Assembly (NCBI RefSeq): GCF_900095735.1
Contig: NZ_FNLO01000005.1
Span: 248,001 to 312,000 of the forward strand
Origin: Chitinasiproducens palmae
GTDB lineage: Bacteria > Pseudomonadota > Gammaproteobacteria > Burkholderiales > Burkholderiaceae
Direction of reading: 5' to 3'
Length of the DNA: 64,000 nucleotides
Made by a program: the position numbers and the translations under genes. Below, piece after piece: positions 54,816-63,732 of this stretch. Below the pieces are notes generated by a model that ran no database searches, was not told the DNA's origin, and saw only the letters and a list, made by a program, of their open reading frames with translations. The stretch's first letter is position 1, and every line of letters starts with the position of its first letter.

Positions 54816-55843
54816 GCAAGCCTCCCGGTGACTTTCTCCAGCAGCCCCCACTCCTCCGCGCCGAAGGTCTTCTGCATTTCGCCGTAGTAGCCGCTCTTGC
54901 GCAGCATTTCGCGGAACGGTTGAATGTCCGGCGCGTTGAAGACCATGCCCTTGGCTTCGAGACTCTTTTGCAGCGATGCGTTGAGCGCCGCCACGTCTTG
55001 ACGCTCCTTGAGGGCCTGGGCGTTCAGGTGCTTCGATGCGATGTCGCGCAGGTTGGACGGCAACCGCTGCCAAGTCTGGCGGTTGGAGACGAGCCAGAAG
55101 CCGTCCCATGCGTGACTCGTCAGCGAACAGTATTTCTGCACTTCGTACAGCTTGGCCGAGTCGATGATGGCCAGCGCGTTTTCCTGGCCCTCGACGAGCT
55201 TCGACTGCAGCGCCAGGTAGACCTCGTTGAAGCTGATCGTCGCAGGTGACGCGCCCAGCGCCGAGAAAAGCGAAATCCACAGGCGGCCCGGCGGCACGCG
55301 GAATTTCATCCCTTTCAGGTCCGCCGGCGACAGGATCGGCTTTGCGCCCGAGGTAATCTGGCGGAAGCCGTTGTCCCACACGTTCTGCTGGACTTCGAGC
55401 CCTGCCTTGTTGATCAGGCCGCGCAGATAGGCGCCCAATTCGCCATCGAGCGCCCCAAAGACCTGGCTGTAGTCCTTGAACGCAAAACCGACGGTCCAGA
55501 TGGCGGTTTTGGGCACCAGCGACGACAAGGTGTTCGCGCCCGACGACGCAAAGATTTCAAGCGCCCCGGAACGCATCTGCGCGAACATGTCGGGATCGCC
55601 GCCGAGCTGATTGTTCGGAAAGAGCCGGATCTCCAGCCGGCCGTCCGAATCGCGCTTGATCATTTCGGCTGCTTCCAGCAGCCGCTTGTTGAACGGATGG
55701 GACGCGGGTAGATCGTGGCCGAGCTTGTAGACGAATTCGGCCGCCTGCGCGCGCCGGATCCACGGGGCACCCAGCACGCCCGTGGCGGCAACCGCCGCAG
55801 TTGCCGTGCCCTGTAACAGGAACTGCCTGCGCTTCTGATGCAT
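54812..55843 (-). CDS. TRAP transporter periplasmic substrate-binding protein (DctP)
   Basis: 343 residues. The N-terminus MHQKRRQFLLQGTATAAVAA has a twin-arginine-like RRQFLL motif and a signal cleaved after RRAQA. The mature part shows FVYKLGHDLPASHPFNKRL and the conserved Arg strand GMKFRVPPGRLW that binds the carboxylate of the ligand. Chosen start is ATG at 55843 with AAGGAGAC upstream. Overlaps the permease gene (ATGA). Confidence 0.93.
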   Translation of the reverse strand: MHQKRRQFLLQGTATAAVAATGVLGAPWIRRAQAAEFVYKLGHDLPASHPFNKRLLEAAEMIKRDSDGRLEIRLFPNNQLGGDPDMFAQMRSGALEIFASSGANTLSSLVPKTAIWTVGFAFKDYSQVFGALDGELGAYLRGLINKAGLEVQQNVWDNGFRQITSGAKPILSPADLKGMKFRVPPGRLWISLFSALGASPATISFNEVYLALQSKLVEGQENALAIIDSAKLYEVQKYCSLTSHAWDGFWLVSNRQTWQRLPSNLRDIASKHLNAQALKERQDVAALNASLQKSLEAKGMVFNAPDIQPFREMLRKSGYYGEMQKTFGAEEWGLLEKVTGRLA

Positions 55844-55924
55844 GTTGTGTCTCCTTGAAGAATTCACCCGTGAGTTCTTTGCCCACGTCGGGTTTCCGAT
55901 CGATACTTCAGGCCGCTGCCTGCC

Positions 55925-56788
55925 TCATGCCTCCTGCGCAGCGTGTTCGTACGCTTCGACACGCAGCGTCTGCGTGCCGAGTCCGTCGATGCCGAGGGTC
56001 ATCGTGTCGCCGGCCGCGAGGAACTGCGGTGGCGTCATGCCCATTCCGACGCCTGGCGGCGTGCCGGTGATCACCACATCGCCGGGATGCAACGTCATGA
56101 ACCGGCTGCAATACGAGACGATCGTCTCGCAGTCGAAGATCATCGTGCGCGTGTTGCCGCTTTGCTTCAGCTCGCCGTTCACGCGTAGCCACATCGCAAG
56201 GTTCTGCGGGTCGGGGATGTCGTCGGCCGTCACCAGCCATGGGCCGAGCGGGCAGAACGTATCGCTGGCCTTGCCCTTGTCCCATGTGCCGCCGCGTTCC
56301 ATCTGCCACTCGCGCTCGGAGACGTCGTTGACCAGGACATAGCCCGCGATGTGCTGCCTGGCCGTTTCGCGAGACACGTGACGCGCGGTCTTGCCAATGA
56401 CGATGCCGAGTTCGACTTCCCAATCGCATTTGCGCGCGTCGGGGGGAATCCGAACCGGATCGTTCGGTCCCGACAGCGAGCTGGTCGCCTTCATGAAGAC
56501 GATCGGTTCCTGCGGCACCGGCAAGCCGGCTTCCGCGGCGTGGTCGGAGTAGTTCAGGCCAATCGCGACGATCTTGCCGATCCCCGCGAGCGGTACGCCG
56601 AGCCGCACGCCGGCCTCGACCGGCGCGAGCGTTTCGGGATCGATCGCACGCAGCGCTTCCAGCGCGGCGTGCGTCAGTTGCGCCGCGTCGAGCGATTCGA
56701 TGTGCGAGGACAGGTCGCGCAATTGGCCGCTGGCGTCGATCAGGCCGGGGCGCTCACTGCCCGCGGCGCCATAACGAACGAGTTTCAT
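55925..56788 (-). CDS. Fumarylacetoacetate hydrolase-family enzyme, probable 2,4-diketo-3-deoxy-sugar-acid hydrolase
   Basis: 287 residues. KIVAIGLNYSDHAAEAGLPV, the metal ligands in CDWEVELGIVIGK (E-x-E) and GYVLVNDVSEREWQ (D), and TGTPPGVGMGM define the FAH fold. In non-phosphorylative L-fucose/L-rhamnose/arabinose routes such enzymes cleave 2,4-diketo-3-deoxy acids to pyruvate and a hydroxy acid. Here it stands beside an SDR and an IlvD/Edd dehydratase, giving that pathway logic. Confidence 0.88.
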   Translation of the reverse strand: MKLVRYGAAGSERPGLIDASGQLRDLSSHIESLDAAQLTHAALEALRAIDPETLAPVEAGVRLGVPLAGIGKIVAIGLNYSDHAAEAGLPVPQEPIVFMKATSSLSGPNDPVRIPPDARKCDWEVELGIVIGKTARHVSRETARQHIAGYVLVNDVSEREWQMERGGTWDKGKASDTFCPLGPWLVTADDIPDPQNLAMWLRVNGELKQSGNTRTMIFDCETIVSYCSRFMTLHPGDVVITGTPPGVGMGMTPPQFLAAGDTMTLGIDGLGTQTLRVEAYEHAAQEA

Positions 56789-56802
56789 GCAGTGTCCTTG
56801 GT

Positions 56803-57564
56803 TCAGCCGCGGCCCAACAGGGGCATGGCGGTTGCCATTACGGTGAGGTCGAGTACATTGGCGTCGAGCGGCAGGTTCGCGATATAGCGCACCGCATCGG
56901 CCACGTGGCGTGCGTCGATGGTCGGTTCCGGCGCAGTCGAGCCGTCGGCCTGCATGACGCCCTCTGCCATGCGTCGGGTCATGTCGGTGCTGGCATTGCC
57001 GACGTCGATCTGCGAGCAGGCGATGCCCCAGCGACGGCCGTCCAGCGCGAGACTGCGCGTCAAGCCGCGGATGCCGAACTTGGCGACCGTATAGGCCACC
57101 GAACGCGGCCGTGGCACCTGGCTCGACACGGATCCGTTGTTGATGATTCGGCCGCCTGGGGGCACCTGCGTGCGCATGGCGGCGAATGCGGCGCGCGCAC
57201 AGAGGAACGCACCATCCAGGTTGATCGCCATCGCGTCGCGCCATGCGTCGGGCGACATCTCGTCGATCAGCGAGGCGGGTGGGCTGACGCCTGCATTGTT
57301 GAACAGCAGATCGACGCGTTCCCACGTCTGCCGCACCCGAGAGAACAATGCATCGACGGCCTCCGGCGAGCGGATGTCGGTGGGTATGCACAGTGTCTGC
57401 GCGTCCGCGCGAGCCGAGCGGCAACGCGCGGCGGTCGCTTCGAGGGCATCGGCCCGACGGCCGGCCAGCGCCACGCAGAATCCCGACTCCGCGAGCGCCA
57501 CGGCCACTTCGCGTCCAATGCCGGAGCCGGCGCCGGTAACGACGGCAACTTTGAGTGTTGTCAT
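56803..57564 (-). CDS. SDR-family dehydrogenase of the sugar-acid cluster
   Basis: 253 residues. VAVVTGAGSGIGREVAVALA, FNNAGVSPPAS and YTVAKFGIRGLTRSLA (catalytic YxxxK) are all present. A candidate for oxidising a 2-keto-3-deoxy acid to the 2,4-diketo acid cleaved by the FAH protein 14 bp downstream. Cofactor preference for NAD is suggested by the lack of a basic residue after the glycine motif. Confidence 0.88.
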   Translation of the reverse strand: MTTLKVAVVTGAGSGIGREVAVALAESGFCVALAGRRADALEATAARCRSARADAQTLCIPTDIRSPEAVDALFSRVRQTWERVDLLFNNAGVSPPASLIDEMSPDAWRDAMAINLDGAFLCARAAFAAMRTQVPPGGRIINNGSVSSQVPRPRSVAYTVAKFGIRGLTRSLALDGRRWGIACSQIDVGNASTDMTRRMAEGVMQADGSTAPEPTIDARHVADAVRYIANLPLDANVLDLTVMATAMPLLGRG

Positions 57565-57573
57565 GGGTCTGGA

Positions 57574-59373
57574 TCAGTGATTGTCGCGCGGCAAGCCCTT
57601 GGCCGCGATGCGCTGGAATGGAACGGCGGGTTCCAACACCATGCCCTGATCGAGTTGCGAGACGAGGCCGCGCTGGATTGCCTGCCACGGCGTCTGGCTC
57701 GCCGGCATCGGATAACCGCCCGCCGCGTCGAGCGCCTGGCGGCGCGCGTCCAGTTCGTCGGTCCCGATCAGCATGTCGACGCGGCACTGTTTCAGGTCCA
57801 CGCGAAGGCGGTCTCCGGTCTTCAGCAATGCGAGGTTGCCGCCCACGGCTGCCTCGGGCGCGGCGTTCAGGATCGACGGCGATCCTGACGTACCGGACTG
57901 CCGTCCGTCGCCGATGCATGGCAGCGCGTCGATACCGCGCCGTATCAACGCCGCGGGCGGCTGCATGTTCACCACTTCGGCGGCACCGGGATAGCCTTGC
58001 GGCCCGGTGCCGCGCATCACGAGTACGCAGTGCTCGTCGATGTCCAGTTCGGGATCGTCGATGCGGGCGTGATAGTCCTCCGGCCCCTCGAACACGATTG
58101 CGCGTCCCTCGAACGCCATCACATCGTTCGGATCGCTCAGGTAGCGTCGACGGAAGTCCGCCGAGATGACGCTCGTCTTCATGATCGCGGTGTCGAACAG
58201 GTTGCCGCGCATCACCAGGAAACCGGCATTGGCGACCAGCGGATTGTCGAGGCTGCGAATCACGTCCGGATCGGCAATGGTGGCGGTCTGGACGTTCTCG
58301 CGGACGCTGCGGCCGCTGGCCGTCGGGATGTCGCCGTGGATCAGGGCGGCGTCGAGCAGCGTCCTCATCACCGCCGGCAGGCCGCCCGCCCGGTAATACT
58401 CTTCGCCGAGATATTCGCCAGCCGGCTGCATGTTCACCAGCAGCGGTATCTCATAGCCGATTCGTTGCCACTCGGCGAGTGGCAGATCGACACCCGCATG
58501 CCTGGCGAGTGCGGTCAGATGAATCGGCGCGTTGGTCGACCCGCCGATCGCGGAATTGACCACGATCGCGTTCTCGAATGCTTGGCGCGTGAGAATCGTC
58601 GACGGTCGCAGATCCTCCCAGACCATGTCGACGATGCGCGCACCGGTCGCGTAAGCCATCTGTGCACGCTGGCGGTAAGGCGCCGGGATTGCCGCACAGC
58701 CCGGCAGGCTCATGCCAAGCGCCTCGGCCAGCGCGTTCATCGTCGATGCCGTTCCCATGCTGTTGCAGTGGCCGATCGACGGCGCCGCGTCGGTCACGAT
58801 GTCGATGAACTCTTCGTAGCCGATGTTGCCCGCCGCCTGCTGCTTTCGCGCTTCCCAGATCACCACGCCCGAACCGGCCCGCACGCGATTCCACCAGCCG
58901 TTCAGCATCGGTCCGCCGCTCAGCACGATGGCCGGAATGTCCACCGTCGCAGCGCCCATCAACAACGCTGGCGTGGTCTTGTCGCATCCGGTCAGCAGCA
59001 CGACGCCATCGATCGGATAACCGTGCAGCACTTCGACCAACGACAGATATTGCAGGTTGCGATCGATCGACGCGGTCGGCCGCTTGAGTGTCTCCTGCAC
59101 CGGGTGAACGGGAAACTCGAACGGCACGCCACCCGACGCGATGATGCCGTCGCGCACCCGCTTGGCCAGCTCCAGGTGATGACGATTGCACGGCGCGATG
59201 TCCGATCCGGTCTGCGCGATGCCGATCACCGGGCGGCCGGATTGCAGCTCGTCGCGCGTCAACCCGAAGTTCAGCTGTCTTTCGAGATACAGCGCCGTCA
59301 TGCCCGGGTTGTGCGGGTTGTCGAACCACGCGCGCGAACGAAGGCGTCTCGAATCACGATCACGCTTTGCCAT
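57574..59373 (-). CDS. IlvD/Edd-family sugar-acid dehydratase
   Basis: 599 residues. Three iron-sulfur cysteines, C62 (DIAPCN), C130 ([15 protein letters not shown]) and C203 ([13 protein letters not shown]), spaced 68 and 73 residues apart. This is the same spacing I recall for L-arabinonate dehydratase, so a [2Fe-2S] aldonic acid dehydratase rather than IlvD itself is likely. [20 protein letters not shown] completes the family signature. GGAGGTAACG precedes the ATG. Dehydrates an aldonic acid to its 2-keto-3-deoxy acid. Confidence 0.92.
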   Translation of the reverse strand: MAKRDRDSRRLRSRAWFDNPHNPGMTALYLERQLNFGLTRDELQSGRPVIGIAQTGSDIAPCNRHHLELAKRVRDGIIASGGVPFEFPVHPVQETLKRPTASIDRNLQYLSLVEVLHGYPIDGVVLLTGCDKTTPALLMGAATVDIPAIVLSGGPMLNGWWNRVRAGSGVVIWEARKQQAAGNIGYEEFIDIVTDAAPSIGHCNSMGTASTMNALAEALGMSLPGCAAIPAPYRQRAQMAYATGARIVDMVWEDLRPSTILTRQAFENAIVVNSAIGGSTNAPIHLTALARHAGVDLPLAEWQRIGYEIPLLVNMQPAGEYLGEEYYRAGGLPAVMRTLLDAALIHGDIPTASGRSVRENVQTATIADPDVIRSLDNPLVANAGFLVMRGNLFDTAIMKTSVISADFRRRYLSDPNDVMAFEGRAIVFEGPEDYHARIDDPELDIDEHCVLVMRGTGPQGYPGAAEVVNMQPPAALIRRGIDALPCIGDGRQSGTSGSPSILNAAPEAAVGGNLALLKTGDRLRVDLKQCRVDMLIGTDELDARRQALDAAGGYPMPASQTPWQAIQRGLVSQLDQGMVLEPAVPFQRIAAKGLPRDNH

Positions 59374-59394
59374 CGTTACCTCCGGATTCGCGAA

Positions 59395-60480
59395 TCAACG
59401 AAGAAACGAAATCACGCGCTGCGTGACATCGGTCGTACTGGCCTGACCGCCAATGTCGCGCGTGAGGCCGGATGGGTCGCGCAGCGCCTGATCGACGGCG
59501 GCCTCGATCGCACGTGCGCCGGCGGACAGACGTTCGTCGTTGTGTCGCTTGCCGAGCCATTCGAGCATCGTCGCCGCCGACAGGATGCTGCCGTACGGGT
59601 TGGCGATGTTCTGGCCGGCAATGGTCGGCGCCGAGCCGTGCGCTGCCTGGAAAAAACCGTGTTCGTCGCCGACTTCGCCGGACGGCGACATGCCCATGCT
59701 GCCCACCGTGCAGGCGGCGAGGTCGGAGATGATGTCGCCGAACATGTTTTCGGTGACGATCACGTCGAAGTGTTCCGGGCGCTCGACCATGTAGCAGGTC
59801 ATCGCGTCCGCGTACGCGTAATCCACTTCGATGTCCGGATACTGTTCGGCAACTTCATCGAACACACGCCGGAAAAACGCATAACTACGCAGCACGTTCG
59901 CCTTGTCGCAACAGGTCACGCGTTTCTTGCCATCGCCGGGCGCGCCGTTGCGGCTGCGCGCGAGTTCGAATGCGAAGCGGCAGACCCGCTCGATGCCTTT
60001 GCGGGTCATCACGAGTGTGTCGGTCGCGGTCTCGTCGCGCAGGATGATGCCGGTGCCGCGCGCCGCATACAGGCCCTCCGTGTTTTCGCGAACGATCACG
60101 TAATCGATGTCGCCGGCCTGGCGGCCCGCGAGACGCGAGCGCACACCCTCGCGCAGCCGGATCGGCCGCACATTCGCGAACAGGTCGAGAGCGAAGCGCA
60201 GCTGCAGGCCAAATTCAATGCCCGTCTCGGTTCCGTCCGCGTAGGTCACACCCGGAATGCCGGTAGCGCCATGCAGAACCGCATGTGCCTTGCGGCACCC
60301 CTCGAGCGTCTGCGTCGGAAGGGCACTGCCCGAGCGCAGGTATTCGTTGGCGCCGCCGGGATATTCGACGTAGTTCAGGCCGGTGAGCCCGGGAACCGCT
60401 TCCACCACGCTCTTGGCCGCCGCGCACACTTCGGGACCAATGCCGTCGCCGTGCACGACGGCAATCTCGTATTCGCTCAT
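59395..60480 (-). CDS. NAD-dependent beta-decarboxylating dehydrogenase (tartrate/isopropylmalate/isocitrate family)
   Basis: 361 residues. VVHGDGIGPEVCAAA, DYVIVRENTEGLYAARGTG (substrate/NAD region), the catalytic Lys in CCDKANVLRSYAFFRRVF, Mg ligands in DIIVTENMFGDIISDLAA-type sequence and HGSAPTIAGQNIANPYGSIL are all intact. Relatives include tartrate dehydrogenase/decarboxylase and D-malate dehydrogenase. First gene of the reverse operon, so its substrate may be a 2-hydroxy-dicarboxylate that precedes or follows the lactone route. Confidence 0.88.
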   Translation of the reverse strand: MSEYEIAVVHGDGIGPEVCAAAKSVVEAVPGLTGLNYVEYPGGANEYLRSGSALPTQTLEGCRKAHAVLHGATGIPGVTYADGTETGIEFGLQLRFALDLFANVRPIRLREGVRSRLAGRQAGDIDYVIVRENTEGLYAARGTGIILRDETATDTLVMTRKGIERVCRFAFELARSRNGAPGDGKKRVTCCDKANVLRSYAFFRRVFDEVAEQYPDIEVDYAYADAMTCYMVERPEHFDVIVTENMFGDIISDLAACTVGSMGMSPSGEVGDEHGFFQAAHGSAPTIAGQNIANPYGSILSAATMLEWLGKRHNDERLSAGARAIEAAVDQALRDPSGLTRDIGGQASTTDVTQRVISFLR

Positions 60481-60560
60481 GTTTTCAGACGCTCAGGGTT
60501 GGTTGGAAAGTTTTTGCCCGGGACCGGACCAGATGCGTATGACCAAGTTAGCAGCGATTT

Positions 60561-60586
60561 TTGGATATATCAATAAATATATTAAA
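60561..60586. promoter_or_regulatory. AT-rich divergent promoter/operator region
   Basis: A strikingly AT-rich patch with inverted character (GATATAT...ATATATT) between the divergent dehydrogenase and SDR genes. The arms resemble those of the palindrome at 51116, making it a weak second candidate site for the GntR regulator. Confidence 0.3.
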
Positions 60587-60623
60587 CTCGTCGGCAGGCA
60601 ATCGACTCTCTAGGAGCGCGACG

Positions 60624-61403
60624 ATGACGGCAGCAATGGACTTATTCCGGCTGGATGACAAGGTGGTGCTGATTACCGGCGCCGCACAAGGGATCGGCCT
60701 CGCGGCCGCAAAGCTATGCCGGCAGGCGGGCGCGCGTGTCGTGTTGCTCGACCAGAACCACGAGGCACTGCAAGCGATCGACTTCGAAGCGAGTGGCGAG
60801 GGCGGGACATGGAGCCGTCACGTGCTAGATGTCACACGTGAAGACCAGGTATGCGAGGTGTTCGAGCGCGCCGTTGTATCGCACGGTCGCATCGACGTGT
60901 TGATCAACAACGCAGGCATTGCGCTGCGCGATGCCGCGGTCGACTTGAGCCGCGAGGCATGGGAACGAGTGATGGACGTCAACGTCACCGGCATGTTCCT
61001 GTGTGCGCGGGAAGCGGCGCGTCGCATGATCGGAGCAGGCCACGGCGGCGCGGTGGTGAACACCGCGTCGATCATGGGTTTGTCCGGCGGCGGGGTTTAT
61101 CCGAATATTTCCTACCAGACCAGCAAGGGCGCCGTCGTCAACATGACACGGGCGCTGGCCGTCGAGTGGGCGCCCCATGCGATTCGCGTCAATGCCGTCG
61201 CGCCCACCTACGTCGATACGCAGTTCGTCGCCGCACTTACGCGCCAGCCCGAGTTGATGGCGCGTATCGCGGCGGTGACACCGCTTCGCCGGCTGGCGAC
61301 CGCGCAGGAGGTGGCGGCTGCGATGGTATTCCTTGCATCACCCGCTGCAGCGATGACGACCGGGCATATCCTCGCGGTGGACGGCGGTTTCCTTGCGCAG
61401 TGA
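60624..61403 (+). CDS. SDR-family dehydrogenase, divergent member of the sugar-acid cluster
   Basis: 259 residues. VVLITGAAQGIGLAAAKLCR, INNAGIALRDAAVD, YQTSKGAVVNMTRALA (YxxxK) and AVDGGFLAQ show a complete SDR. TAGGAGCG precedes the ATG. The sequence style (MTAAMDLFRLDDKVVLITGA) is common in sugar dehydrogenases such as L-fucose or galactose dehydrogenases. It may catalyse the first step, producing the lactone opened by the amidohydrolase. Confidence 0.88.
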   Translation: MTAAMDLFRLDDKVVLITGAAQGIGLAAAKLCRQAGARVVLLDQNHEALQAIDFEASGEGGTWSRHVLDVTREDQVCEVFERAVVSHGRIDVLINNAGIALRDAAVDLSREAWERVMDVNVTGMFLCAREAARRMIGAGHGGAVVNTASIMGLSGGGVYPNISYQTSKGAVVNMTRALAVEWAPHAIRVNAVAPTYVDTQFVAALTRQPELMARIAAVTPLRRLATAQEVAAAMVFLASPAAAMTTGHILAVDGGFLAQ

Positions 61404-61640
61404 CATGGCTGCCCGTCGGCGCCGCGCGCCACCAGATGGTGGCGAGATCGTTGGCGAGCTTGCTGGTGCGATCGATGGCGCGATCGATGGCGCCTTACGT
61501 TCGCCATGGTGGCTGCGCGGAACGACGTCGCGCTCGCGGCGTTCGCTTCCGGAGCCGTCGCGCAATGGACGCGCAGTGGCGGTGGCGACGCACTCGCTAC
61601 GCGCGCATCCATGCGTCGCGAGCCAGGTTGGTGCGCGCTG

Positions 61641-62069
61641 TCACGCGAGGCGATAGACGCGCGCGAAGCGTGCCTGCTGCACCAGGCCGTAGTCACCGGG
61701 CGCGTACTGCACCAACCAGTCGCCCGGTACGCCTTCAAGCACGTCCGAGCCGGCGCTGCGACGTACCGAGAACGCTACGTCGATGCGCTTGGCCAGTATT
61801 TGCGACGGACGATTGCGATAGCGTCCCGGTGCACCCTCGACTGTCTCGGAATCCGCCGGAAAGTATTTCGCGTCGAAGCGGTCGCGCGAGACCACCCAGC
61901 ACTCACCGCTTGCGCTGCGCAACAGTGCGTCACCCGGTGCGTAGCGGTTTGCACCCTCAAGGCTGTCGAGTGCGCCATCGCCTGTTGCGAACGACACCTC
62001 GACGACTTCGTCCTTCACATAAGGGCGTGCGGCCGGATCGGCGCGCAGATCGATATCTTCAAAATGCAT
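61641..62069 (-). CDS. PGDYG-domain protein of unknown function
   Basis: 142 residues, two imperfect halves each ending in a PGD motif (NRYAPGDALLR and VQYAPGDYGLV), with conserved WVVSRDRFDAKYFPAD. This is the PGDYG domain family, whose function is not known to me. A start ATG at 62069 (MHFEDIDLRADPAA) is preferred over an upstream TTG. It is separate from the diguanylate cyclase gene. Confidence 0.8.
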   Translation of the reverse strand: MHFEDIDLRADPAARPYVKDEVVEVSFATGDGALDSLEGANRYAPGDALLRSASGECWVVSRDRFDAKYFPADSETVEGAPGRYRNRPSQILAKRIDVAFSVRRSAGSDVLEGVPGDWLVQYAPGDYGLVQQARFARVYRLA

Positions 62070-62170
62070 GAGGGGTGGCAATCCGAGTCAGAAAGAGAGC
62101 CGCGCCGCGTGCGAGCCGAGCGCGCGCTTCACACTGCGAGCGGTCGACTGCTCGCGGGCGCGTGACCGAA

Positions 62171-63565
62171 TTATCCGCCGACGACCCGGTCGCGGCCAGT
62201 TTCCTTGGCCCGATACAGTGCGGCATCTGCGCGCCGGAGCAGGGCGGTCGGCGTGTCCGACGCCCGCAGCGTCGCGGTGCCGATGCTGATCGTCAAGGGG
62301 CGCAGCGGCCAGGGCGTCAACGCGATCGCCTGCCGGCAGTGCTCACCCACCACCAACGCCGTCGCCGCGTCGGCATCGGGCAGGATCAGCGCGAATTCCT
62401 CGCCGCCATAGCGAAACACGCCTATGCCATCGCCGCAACTGGTCCTCAGCTTCGCGGCAACCGCGCTCAGTGCTTCATCGCCAGCCTGGTGCCCGAAGGT
62501 ATCGTTGAACGATTTGAAGTGGTCGACATCGAGCACCAGCAACGAGAGCGGGCGTCCAAGGTGTCCGGCCTGCTCGACATGCTTCGTCAACTGCGCGTCG
62601 AAGGCGCGCCGATTGCCGGTGCGCGTCAATGAATCGGTCAGGCTGCTCAGCCGCAGTTCCTCTACCGCTTCCTCCAGCCTGGATTGGTAGTCTTCCAGCT
62701 GCTTGCGCTGCCGCTGCGTTTCGGTGATATCCACCGAGACGCCGCCCAGATAGAAATGTTCCTCGATCGAGAGTGGGAACTTGTACGAGCGCCAGTACAG
62801 TTTGTCTTCCGGATGCGCGTCGAGCACCTCGACAAAATTCTGGCTTTGCGTGCTGTCCCGGATGGCTTCGTCGCTGCGTCGGAAGGCCGGGGCCGATTCC
62901 GGCCACAGGTCGAAGTCGCTGGAGCCGATGACCTGATCCGCGTGCAGGCCGAAACGCTGGAGGAACGGTCGGTTCACATAGACGAAACGCCAGTCGCTGT
63001 CCTTGATGTACGCCAGAAAGGGGCCGGCGTTCATGAACGATTCGAAGCGCAGGCGCAAGCTTTCGAGCCGGCTCATGCCGCGCCGCAGGTCGAGCAGCGC
63101 GACTACCTGGCTGGCCAGTTTGCGCAATGCGTCGATCTGCTTGGCACTGAAGGCGCGTGGCTCTGTATCCAGGACGCAAAGCGTGCCGAGCGCCAGGCCG
63201 CCATCGGTCACCAGCGGAACGCCGGCATAGGCGCGCACATGGCGCGGACCGGTAACCAGCGGATTGTTCGCGAAACGCGGATCGTGCGAGGCGTCGGCGA
63301 TCACCATCGGCTCGTCCGGCTGGGCGATCGCGTACGCGCAAAACGAGATATTGCGCGGGGTCTCGCAGACGTCCAGCCCGACCTTTGCCTTGAACCATTG
63401 CCGATCGGCGGCGACCAGGCTGACCAGCGCGATCGGCGCGCCACTCAATGCCACTGCCAGATCGACGATGTTCTCGTAGCGCTCTTCCGGCGGTGTGTCG
63501 AGGATGCCGTACTGTTCCAGCACCTCGATTCGCTGCGGCTCATTCGGTGGCACGGGGGGCTGCAT
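62171..63565 (-). CDS. GAF-PAS-GGDEF diguanylate cyclase
   Basis: 464 residues. GAF domain about 20-170 (ISFCAYAIAQPDEPMVIADA), PAS about 178-290 (FLAYIKDSDWRFVYVNRPFL), then a coiled linker and a GGDEF domain about 310-460 with the intact catalytic FRYGGEEFALIL. The RxxD allosteric I-site is absent: the residues before GGEEF read CGDGIGVFRY. So it should make c-di-GMP without product inhibition through that site. It is cytoplasmic (no membrane helix). Confidence 0.93.
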   Translation of the reverse strand: MQPPVPPNEPQRIEVLEQYGILDTPPEERYENIVDLAVALSGAPIALVSLVAADRQWFKAKVGLDVCETPRNISFCAYAIAQPDEPMVIADASHDPRFANNPLVTGPRHVRAYAGVPLVTDGGLALGTLCVLDTEPRAFSAKQIDALRKLASQVVALLDLRRGMSRLESLRLRFESFMNAGPFLAYIKDSDWRFVYVNRPFLQRFGLHADQVIGSSDFDLWPESAPAFRRSDEAIRDSTQSQNFVEVLDAHPEDKLYWRSYKFPLSIEEHFYLGGVSVDITETQRQRKQLEDYQSRLEEAVEELRLSSLTDSLTRTGNRRAFDAQLTKHVEQAGHLGRPLSLLVLDVDHFKSFNDTFGHQAGDEALSAVAAKLRTSCGDGIGVFRYGGEEFALILPDADAATALVVGEHCRQAIALTPWPLRPLTISIGTATLRASDTPTALLRRADAALYRAKETGRDRVVGG

Positions 63566-63651
63566 CGCTTACGGCCTCGGACACGGATGATCCATTCTAC
63601 GAAAACCCAGGGCTGGCCGCTCGCGGACCGACCCTAAGCCGCCCGGCCGGC

Positions 63652-63716
63652 GGCCATGAAGCGACGGCCATGAAGCGACGGCCATGAAGCGACGGCCATG
63701 AAGCGACGGACATGAG
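63652..63716. repeat. 14-bp tandem repeat (GCGACGGCCATGAA), about 4.5 copies
   Basis: Nearly exact repeats in the gap between the AEC permease and the diguanylate cyclase gene. Each unit carries ATGAA, so they could be misread as start sites, but no coding frame follows. Confidence 0.9.
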
Positions 63717-63732
63717 TCGGCCTGTCGCCGGC

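Noticed and set aside
56789-57919. N-terminal extension of the FAH-family protein
   Set aside because: The extra 377 codons overlap the SDR gene at 56803-57564 in another frame and look non-coding.
57997-60576. 859-codon open frame on the plus strand
   Set aside because: It is antisense to the IlvD/Edd dehydratase and the beta-decarboxylating dehydrogenase, both with full catalytic motifs. Long antisense frames are common at this GC content.
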